The notes under the pieces: generated by a model | Databases searched by the model: none | What the model was told of the DNA's origin: nothing | Seen by the model: only the letters and a program-made list of their open reading frames with translations | From: Pedobacter hiemivivus | Lineage (GTDB): Bacteria > Bacteroidota > Bacteroidia > Sphingobacteriales > Sphingobacteriaceae | Reading direction: 5' to 3' | NCBI RefSeq assembly: GCF_004331685.1 | Contig: NZ_SJSM01000012.1 | Location: 100,892 to 164,891 of the forward strand | DNA: 64,000 bases | Translations under genes and position numbers: made by a program | Shown: piece by piece, positions 53,253 to 63,800 of the stretch | Layout of the letters: each line of letters starts with the position of its first letter | How positions within the stretch are numbered: the stretch's first letter is position 1

Positions 53253-54365
53253 ATGAAAACAAACGCTACTCAACCCCGATTTTCTGTACTGCTTTTGATG
53301 TTTTTGCTTGGCTCCTTTGGAATGGTAAAGGGGCAGGAGTTGTTTCCTGTACGAGGATTTTGTATTGCAGCACCTGGCACAGCTCAATTAAGCACTTTTA
53401 TCAGGTTTATTGACGAAGAGTTAGCCTCACGTAAAGTAAATACTTTGGTGTTGAGGGTCGACTTTAATTATCAGTTTAAAAGTAGATCTGAATTGAGTGA
53501 AATAGGCGCTTTGTCTAAAAAAGATGTTCAAAAAATAGTGGAAGTATGTAAAAAGCATGGCATTCGTGTGATACCACAAATCAACTTATTGGGACATCAA
53601 TCCTGGGCCAATAAAACGGGGAATTTGCTAAAAATTTATCCTGAGTTTGATGAAACGCCCCATGTAAAAATACCCGAAAAATACGAATGGCCAAATGCAG
53701 ATGGTCTGTATTGCAAAAGTTATTGCCCATTGCATCCAGATGTTCATAAAGTTGTATTTGCTATGGTGGATGAGATTTGTGACGTTTTTGAAGCGGATGC
53801 GTTTCACGCGGGAATGGATGAGGTTTTTTATATTGGTGATGATAAATGTCCCCGTTGTTCGGGTCGGGATAAGGCCGAATTATTTGCAAATGAGGTTAAC
53901 AAAATAAGCAACCACCTTTCTTTGAAGAAAAGGCAGCTTTGGATTTGGGGTGATCGTTTACTGGATGGTAAAGTTACTGGCTTAGGTGCTTGGGAAGCAA
54001 GTATGAACAATACACATCGCGCGGTCGATCTGATTGATAAAGGTGTAATGATTTGCGACTGGCATTATGAGCGACCAGATCAAACTGCTGTATATTTTGC
54101 AATGAAGGGTTTATCTGTGATTACTTGCCCTTGGAGGAAGCCGGATAATGCGGTAGCACAAGCTAAGGATTTAGTGAATTCCAGGAAACAGGCTACCCCG
54201 GAGTTAAAATCTCGTTTGCAGGGAATGATGCAGACCGTCTGGTCGGGGGCCGACTCATTCCTTGATGAGTTTTACGGAAAAAAAGTTGCAAGTGCAGAGA
54301 GCGAGTCTGCTTGTTTTAGAGCGCTTTTTGCTGAAATAAATAATAACCAAATGCCAAAGCCTTAG
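53253..54365 (+). CDS. GH20-like secreted glycosidase
   Basis: 370 aa, signal peptide to about residue 28 (LLLMFLLGSFGMVKGQ). A (beta/alpha)8 core: NTLVLRVDFNYQF, VCKKHGIRVIPQINLLGHQSW, AMVDEICDVFEADAFHAGMDEV with the family Asp189-Glu190 pair, QLWIWGDRLLDGK and WSGADSF. It lacks the usual N-terminal GH20b domain. The best call is a beta-N-acetylhexosaminidase-related enzyme; substrate unknown, cell-wall or chitin fragments possible. Confidence 0.8.
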   Translation: MKTNATQPRFSVLLLMFLLGSFGMVKGQELFPVRGFCIAAPGTAQLSTFIRFIDEELASRKVNTLVLRVDFNYQFKSRSELSEIGALSKKDVQKIVEVCKKHGIRVIPQINLLGHQSWANKTGNLLKIYPEFDETPHVKIPEKYEWPNADGLYCKSYCPLHPDVHKVVFAMVDEICDVFEADAFHAGMDEVFYIGDDKCPRCSGRDKAELFANEVNKISNHLSLKKRQLWIWGDRLLDGKVTGLGAWEASMNNTHRAVDLIDKGVMICDWHYERPDQTAVYFAMKGLSVITCPWRKPDNAVAQAKDLVNSRKQATPELKSRLQGMMQTVWSGADSFLDEFYGKKVASAESESACFRALFAEINNNQMPKP

Positions 54366-54869
54366 GTAATCCATTTATTCTCTTTTATTTCTTTTTAGTT
54401 TATTCATTATCTGTTCATATTTTATATTGGCTAGTTTTTATTGCATATCCCGGTGCTTTCTGTTCTTTTTGCGCATTTTTCTTGCCTTGTTCGTTAGTTG
54501 GCACAATAATTTTATGCATATTTCGATTAATTAGCTCTACATATTGGGTAATTAGTTCCTCAAAATTACACGTCTTTTTATTTTAGTTTTCTGCTTTTAA
54601 AAGAGTCTTAAAATTATTATATGCCTTTAACTGCTTATTTTAGCCATTTTTATTGGTTTTTATAATTTTTGGCCTAATTATTATTAAAAAGTGGACTTTT
54701 CTGTCAGTTATTTTTATAATTGATGGAAATTCTGATTACTTTGGTTGTGGTAAATTTAATTACACTTTAAGTTAATCTATTGTAAAATGACATACGCTCG
54801 TAATTTGCGAAATCTGTACGTTAATAAATTTTTATCCACAATTTCTTGTGCTAAACACCTAAAGTCTTA
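54366..54869. other. Long A+T-rich spacer before the giant gene
   Basis: 504 bases without a supported gene, very rich in A and T, with stop codons in all frames. No strong hairpin or exact promoter match was found; TACTTTGG near 54739 and gtaatttgcg near 54800 are only near-matches to the -7 element. It probably contains the promoter of the following giant gene. Confidence 0.6.
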
Positions 54870-57800
54870 ATGCCTATGCTGCTTTTTACATCGAACAGAA
54901 TTTCTTTGTTTAAATTAATGCCATTCAGGTTATTACTTGTTTATTGCTTTGTCTTTTTTGGTTTAGGTATATTCTCAATCCCTGTTTTTGCGGAGGGGAG
55001 TAAGGATTTGATTGCGAATGGTGGCAACCGGGCAACATTGACTGCCGCCACAGCTTCTTTCGAAGGTAACTATTTCCCAACAGAAGGTTTAGTCAGGGTG
55101 TATGTTAATGCCGGAGAAACAATTTATCTGGGATCAAGTGATACTCATATCGTCCTTATTTCTCCAACGGGTAAATTCTATGAAACAGACGATAATAATA
55201 TCGGAAGAATAGCAAACACTACTGAAGAAACTAACGGCCCGAGTTATCTTAATGATGGTAATAATGGTACTTACTACGCATATACTCGTACAGCTCCAGC
55301 TGGTGAGACTGGTGTCTGGTCGGTATTTTTTCTGGGTGACAATGATTATTTTGATGTTTCTGTATCTGCCTCAGCGACTGCTACAAACAGCGCAGCTTTT
55401 ATCAAGGGAAGAGCTTATATGAATGTATTCGCCGGAGATTTGGGCGCTTATAATAGAACATTTAAAGGGATATTTTATGTATTAACGAATGATGGCTACA
55501 CTTACAAGGTTGATCCCAATGAACTTGCAGGTTATCGCTTTACTTTTTTTTCCAACAATAAGGGCTATAAGAACGTGGATGGAACGGCGAGCTATAAAAG
55601 TAAAAACAGTACATCAACGGCAGACCTGTACGATCCTCGTTTGTCGGATAATGCTGCTACAAATGATGTAACGCATAAATTATTCTTCAATCAGCCAAAT
55701 GTTCCGGTAAATGCTGTGGCTCCAATCTGGTTGCTCAATGATTTTACGGATGGTATTGACGATAATGGAATTAATGGAGGTAATGCCTCCGGGGGTACTT
55801 TAAGTACAACCTGGTTACAGGTTACTCCAACACTTCCGATAATCAATAATTTTACATTTACCGGTAATGAAGGGACAAGTAATCAGGCGGGAACCATTCC
55901 TTTGGGAGGTGTTATTGCCTTTAACTCAAATCAGGGTGGAACATACACGATTAAAATCGATGTACCGGGTACAAATGATGTAACAATTACCGGTAACGCC
56001 GTTGCCGGAACTAATACCGTTCCATGGGATGGCAAAGATGCTTTGGGTAATAAGGTACAGGGAACGATTGGTACCTCGGCAATTACCATTGAACTAAAAG
56101 CAGGGGAAGTACACTTTCCGTACATTGATGTGGAAAATAACTGGAGGGGCATTAAAATTACCCGTTTAGGTGCAGGCGTTGGTACTACAACAGTCTATTG
56201 GGACGATACTTCAGCAGCGGGTGGGGCTGATCTTGTTGGAGCCGATAGTCAAAACGGGGCTCATACATGGGGATCATCTGGATATGCCAGCAATGCCTTC
56301 GGTGATGGAAAAGGACTGGATACTTGGGCTTATTTATTTAGTAGTGTGCTAAGTCCTGCTGTGCCAATTTCACTACGTGAAGCGGACCTTGAGGTGGTAA
56401 GCCTGACTTCAAATAAAACAACCTATTGTATAGGAGAAACAATTACCTATACATTAGCGATTAAAAATAATGGGCCTGATGCGGTAACCGGGGCAAAGCT
56501 TGCGTTTACCTTTCCACCTGAGTTGACCATAACCGGCATTACTGCTCCCCCTACTGCGGGGATCACCTTCACCGGACTTACCAATCATACAGCCCCATTC
56601 ACTGACGCTCCCATTACAGCTTCAATTAATATTGCGAATCAAGCCGTACTTCTGGTAACTGTAACCGCCACAATAGATAGTAAGCCAACAGGTACCCTGG
56701 ATGCAAAAGCAAGCATTATGCGCCCGGCAGATGTTACCGATCCGGATGCAACGAATCCGGATAATCTTCCGCCGACGGATCCTGATGCAGAGTGTAATTC
56801 AGGTACTGTCGGTTGTAATAATATCAAAACTCATTCTGCCGCTGTTCAAGTCAGTGATATCTCAATAGTGGCTACTTCAGCATCAAAGAGCGAAGGCAAT
56901 AGTGTTGGTAGTCTCACTGATATGAGCTTCACAGTGTCCCTATCAGCAGCCAATACAGGTTGTCCTGTTACTGTAAATTATGCAATCCAGCATGGTACAA
57001 GTAATGCAGGCGATTTTGATTTTACATCGAACCCAGCCAGTGGTACGCTGACCTTTTTAACAGGGGAGACCAGCAAAGTCCTTAGCTTTAAGGTTAAGCA
57101 TGATTTGATGGTTGAAGGCGATGAAACGTTTTCGGTTGTCCTTTCAAATCCAAGCTCCGGCGGACAGATTACTACGAATTCTGCCCCAGGAACAATAGAT
57201 AACGATGATACGATTACGCAAATTGGGATCACGAAAGTCGATGGAGCGGAAGGGGGAGCAACTGGCAGCTTTATATTTACCTTCCCTGGCGGCGCAAGTT
57301 TTGATGTGGATACTCCTGTTCCATATGTGCTTTCGGGGACTGCGACAGGTAGCGGAACTGATTATACTGCCGCTGGAACTATTACCATTCCTGCCGGATC
57401 CAATAGCGTTACACTGAACCTGTCTGTAAATAACGATGGGCTGACAGAGGGCACCGAAACAGTAATCATCACTCCTGGTACAATCGGCAACAAATATAAT
57501 GCTTCGGTTACGGTTATTACTCCGGTTCCTGTAGTTAATATAACAGATAATGATCCTGCAACCCTAACCATTAGTAATGCGTCGATCACTGAAGGTGACA
57601 CTGGCACGCAGGACATTACTTTTAATGTAACCTTGAGTAATGCTACAGGCAGCAGTTTTGATATAAATTACGCTACCGCAAATGGAACGGCTTTAGCGGG
57701 AGAGGACTATGTAGCAAAATCTGGTACGCTAAACTTTACCGGTATAGCCGAAACCCAGACGATCACCATTCAGGTGAACGGAGATCAAAAGATTGAACAA

Positions 57801-60800
57801 AATGAAGCATTTACAATAGCATTATCGGGCCTGACCAAAAATTTCGGGGGACAATTGACCGTTGTTAGTTCACCTGCAACCGGAACCATTATCGATAATG
57901 ATAATACACCAGCAAATAGGTTAATTACGATCACTCCAACCAATGGTCAGGAACTGGGCCCGGTGGCAGGTATTTTCACTTTCAGTTTTCCGCCAGGGGT
58001 AACTGCGGATCAGCCGACAACAATTGATTTCGGATTGACAGGCACCGCCGGAGCAGCAGATTATACAGGGGGTGTCACATCTGTCACTATCGCTGCTGGT
58101 GCCCCCAGCGCTACAGTAAGTCTTCCTGTGCTTGGGGACGATATTTTAGAAGGCCCGGAGTCAGTCGTATTGACTACAACTACGGTAACCAATAGCAGGT
58201 ACACCATCACTGTTGATAATTCGCCTCAGTCGCTAAACATCATAGACGATGATTTTGCCAATATCATAACCGGAAATGTTAACGTACCAGAAGGTAATAA
58301 CGGTCAGACCGATATGGTCTTTAATGTGCAGCTGGATAAAGCCACAGGGAGCGGTTTTACGATAGGGTATACAATTACCAATGGAACTGCAATAGCTCCG
58401 GAAGATTATATTGCCCAAACTGGTACCCTTACTTTCTCAGGAGTCGTAGAAACCCAGCAGATCATAGTTAAGGTTAATGGAGATCAGAAAATTGAGGGCA
58501 ATGAAACGCTGATCCTAACACTTGGCACTCCTTCTAATACATTCGGCAATTTTTTAGCGGTTCAGAATTCTCCGGCCACCGGAACTATTACCGATGACGA
58601 TAATATACCGGCTAATAAAATAATCACCATTACAAAGGCAAATGGTTACGAACTGGTGGGGCCGGATGCGAGCTTCACGTTTAGCCTTCCTAATGGGGTA
58701 AGTGTTGAATCCGATACAGAAATCTCCTATACGCTTACGGGTAATGCCATCGGTGGTGCCGTTGACTATATAGGAGCTACTTCGGGAACGATCAGAATCC
58801 TTGCAGGTCAGAACAGCGCTACGCTGAATCTGCCTGTAGTAGATGATGTTTTGCTCGAAGGTGATGAAACTGTGATTGTAACAGTTAATGGGGTAAGCAA
58901 TCCTATGTATGATCCTTTTACTGTGAGTAATTCAGGACTTTCACTTGATATTATCGAAAATGACAATACTGTATTGCTTAGCAGTCCTTCAAGCGTTCTT
59001 GAAGGTAATAGTGGTACAAAAACGATAGAATTCAAGGTGACGGTTGCCTTGGCCACAAGCCTTCCTTTTACTGTTGATTTTCATACCTCAAACGGAACAG
59101 CTATCGCGGGAGAGGACTATGACGCCAAATCCGGGACTATTTCTTTTGAGGCGAATACACCGAACCAGGTCAAATCTATTTTTGTAACGATTAACGGTGA
59201 CCTGAAGATTGAGAACAATGAAACATTTACGGTAACCCTCGATGGGTTAAGTAATAATTTCGGTAATACTTTATTTTTAAGTCCTCCGGTTACCATGACC
59301 ATTACTGATGATGACAATATCCCTGCCAACAAGATCATCAGCATTTCCAAAACAGATGGAGCTGAACCGGGAACAACAGATGGTACCTTCACATTAAGCT
59401 TGCCAAGTGGAATAACAGTCGATGCAGCTACCACGGTAAACTATATCCTGTCCGGTACTGCTCAGGGTGGAGGAATAGATTATACCGACACACAGCTTAC
59501 ACCGATTACCATTCCTGCGGATCAGAATTCAGTTATCATAAGCATGGTAGATGTTGTTGATGATTACATTATAGAAGCTACCGAATCAGTACTTATGACG
59601 ATTACTTCTGTAAGCAATCCTAAGTATACCGGATTTGCAGGTAACAGTCCTGTTGCACTGGATATTATAGATAATGATAATACTGCAGCTAATAACATCA
59701 TAACACTAAGCAAAGAATCTAATGGTGCGGAACCGGGAACAAAAGCCCAGTTTAAGGTTAGTTTCCCAACAACTCCAAATATGATTACTGCCGCTGTACC
59801 CACAACTGTAAATTATACCATTTCCGGTACTGCGGTTAACGGTGTTGACTATAATGCTTTGACCGGATCAGTAGTAATTCCGGCGGGCAGTAACGCTGCG
59901 GTAATTGATGTATTGGTGATCGATGACCAGATTATCGAAGCACTGGAGAAAGTAGAATTAACGTTAACTAGCGCTACCAATACAATTTCAACCCTCACTG
60001 TAGGACCGGGTATGGTAAGTGCGGATATTGCAGATAACGATAACAATCCTGCGAATAACGTCATCACATTAAGCAAAGTAAAGGATGGTTTAGAACCAGG
60101 TACCGATGCACAGTTCAAAGTAAGCTTCCCGGGTGGAATTACCAGTGCTGTGGATACTGAAGTGTCTTATTCGGTTAGTCCTTCAGGAACCGCATCTTCA
60201 GGAACGGATTATACAGTGCTTAGTGGAACGGTGACCATCCCGGCGGGAGATAATTCGGCAGTAATTGATGTTAAAGTGATTGATGACAAAATTATTGAAA
60301 ATACTGAGACTATCCTGCTTTCACTTAATTCCGCAACTAATTCGATTTCAACGCTGACTGTGCAGCCGGCTAATCTCGTGGGGGTCAATATAGGGGATGA
60401 CGATAATACAGTCGGAAATAATATCATTTCCATAAACAGCACTACAAACGCATCAGAACCAGGTACGAACGGGCTGTTTACTGTTAGTTATCCAACAGGC
60501 ATCACCAGTTCTGAAGCCACTCTGGTAACTTATACCATCAGCGGTACCGCAGTTAACGGTACTGATTACACCACTATACCAGTTACAGTCACCATTCCTG
60601 CCTACGCTAATTCTGCTAATATTAACATTCCTGTGATTAACGATCAGATCATCGAGCCAACTGAAACCGTTGGCCTGACTTTAACACTTGCAGATAACAC
60701 AAGTTTTAATCCTACTGTGAATGGCACCCTTGCGGCTATTGATATAGCCGATGATGATAATAATCCTGCCAATAACCGTATTATATTAAATGCTGGAACA

Positions 60801-63800
60801 AATGGAGCCGAACCGGTTAGTCCGGGGCAGTTTACAGTTGGTTTCCCTACCGGTTATACCAGTTCGGAAGAAACTATTGTAAATTATTTAGTCACTGGTA
60901 CGGCAACTTCAGGAGCGGATTACACGGCAATAAGCGGGACAGTAATCATTCCTGCAAACTCTGGTCCTGTACCTATTAATATTGCAGTTCTGGATGACAA
61001 TATTATAGAAGGGACAGAAACGGTAGCCATTACTCTGAATAATGCTACAAACAACATTATTGCCAGTTTGGCAACGCTTCCGAGCGCTGCTGTAAGCATC
61101 AATATTGAAGATGATGAAGATGACGATCCCGCCGACAATATTATTACCCTGACAAAGACCGATGGTTCGGAGCCCGGGAGTAATCCGACTTTTATTGTAA
61201 GCTATCCAAGCGGCATCACCAGTTCTAAGAATACGCTAATAAGTTATACAATAGGAGCGGGTGGGACAGCCACCTCCGGAACGGATTATACCGCATTGAG
61301 CGGTACAGCAACAATTCTTGCAGGCAGCAATTTTGCTACCATCTCAGTGCCTGTGATTGATGATAAGATCATAGAACTCACAGAAACCGTCGAACTGACC
61401 ATAAACAGCGCAAATAATGGTGTTTCTATGCTGACATGGTCGCCTTTAACGGCGCTGAGTACGAATATTGCGGATGATGACAATATTCCAGCCGCCAACA
61501 CGATTACGTTGAGCAAGGTAACAGACGGATCAGAACCAGGTACCCCAGCGCAGTTTAAGGTGAGCTTCCCTTCAGGCTATACGAGTTCGGCAGCAACCAC
61601 GGTTACCTATACAGTAGGTGGTACTGCTGTTGTCGGAACCGATTACACGGCCCTTCCTGGTACAGTGACCATCCCGGCAAACACTAATTCCGTCTTGATA
61701 GACGTGCCAGTATTAGACGACCAGGTGATCGAGCCGACAGAAACTGTTAGTCTAACTTTAACAGGCGCTACCAACACGAACGCTACGATGGCGATATTGC
61801 CGAATGGTTCCTCGGTGACTGCGAATATTACGGATAATGATAATAATAGTTTGAATAACAATATTTATCTCAGTCTGGTAAGGAATGGCACAGAGGGCGG
61901 AGATAATCCGCAGTTTAAGGTCAGTTTCCCTGCTGGTTATAGCAGCGCTGAACCAACAGTAGTTACTTATGCACCAACCGGTATAAATACAGCTATTTTA
62001 AATGTGGATTATACTGTGCCGCTCTCGACAGTAACTATTCCTGCTTATGCGAATTCAGCACTCATTGAGATTCCTCTGACTAATGATCTGATATTAGAGC
62101 CTACTGAATCATTCGAGCTGGTTTTAACTGGCGCCACTAACAGTGTAGCTGCCGGCTTAATATACCAGACCTCTCCAGAGCGTGCGGATATCGTGGATGA
62201 TGATAACATTGTGGCTAACAATGTTATTTATTTAACTAAAGTTAGTGATGGTATAGAGGCAGGTACTCCTGCCGTGTTCAAAGTGAGCTTCCCATCCGGG
62301 TACACCAATTCAGTGCCTACTACTGTGAATTATACTGTTACAGGTGGAACAGCAATAAATGGAACAGATTTTACAGTAAGTGGGCAGGTAATAATTCCGG
62401 CTGGCAGTGGCTCGGCCAATTTTGATGTGACTGTGCTTGAAGACCAGATCCTGGAAGCTACAGAAACGGTTCAGTTAACGCTAGCAGATGCCACAAACAG
62501 CATATTTACGCCCATAACATTGAACCTTGCACCAGCAACTGCTAATATTTTAGATGACGACAGTACGATTGCCACAAACAAACTGATTACGATTACCCCT
62601 GATGACGGGGCAGAAGTTACGGTTCCGGGAGTTCAGAACCCAGCCAATTTTTCGTTCCAGTTTCCTTCCGGTATCACCTCATCCGCTCCGACAGTAATTA
62701 GCTATGTATTAACAGGCGCTGCGGGAAGTAACGGAATAGATTACACTGGTCCCGTTAGCGGAACGATAACTATTCCGGCAAATCAGAATAGCGCGACGCT
62801 TATGCTACCGGTTATCGATGATGATATTGTAGAAAATAACGAAACCGTCATACTAACCACTGGCCTTGTGAGCAATATCCACGTCACCGGAATTAGCATT
62901 GACAATTCGCCAGCAGTATTAAATATTACCGATAACGATGCAGCAGTATTAACGGTAAACAATAAGACGGTAACGGAAGGCAACAGTGGCGATACTGAAG
63001 TTGAATTTACCGTAACGCTGGATAAAGCCACGGGTGGCAGTTTCTCTTTAGGTTATGCCACGGGAGACCTTAGTGCTAAAGTAGCAGATAACGATTATAT
63101 CGCTCAGTCGGCAAGCCTTAGTTTCGCCGGTAATGCCGGAGAAAGCGTTTCCTTTAAAATACATGTTAACGGGGATAAGAAAATTGAGGCGGATGAAATT
63201 TTTAACATTATTTTTTCAGCTCCTATTAATACGTTCGGTGGTCGTTTAACCATGCCGGCACCAACGACAACAGGAACAATATTGAATGATGATTCTGGGA
63301 CGATTACGATCAGCTCAAGTTCTGGTTCTGAGGGGAATCCTAATCCGAATGGACCTGGCTTTACGTTCAGTTTTCCTCCTGGGGTAACCTCAGATCAGCC
63401 AACCACGATTTACTTCGGCTTAAGTGTTGGCAGTACTGCGACTATTACAGATGATTATATTTTTCCTGACTTAACAGGTTCAGGTTCGGTGATTATTCCG
63501 GCAGGTGTTAACAGCCAAACGGTTATTCTTCCGGTTGTTGACGATGCAGTAGTAGAGAACACAGAAACGATTACGCTCACTGTTGGTTCAGTAGTGAATG
63601 GTACTGTCGCTACAACTACTGCTACAACCACTATTACGGATAATGACGCAGCGAGTGTATCGCTTTCGACCCCGTTAACAGTCAATGAAGCAGCGGGTAC
63701 AGCGACCTTTAGAGTGACTTTAATGGGTAATGTACAGGAAGCCTTTACGGTAGATTATGCAACCGCAAATGGTACAGCCCAGTCGCCGGGTGACTATACA

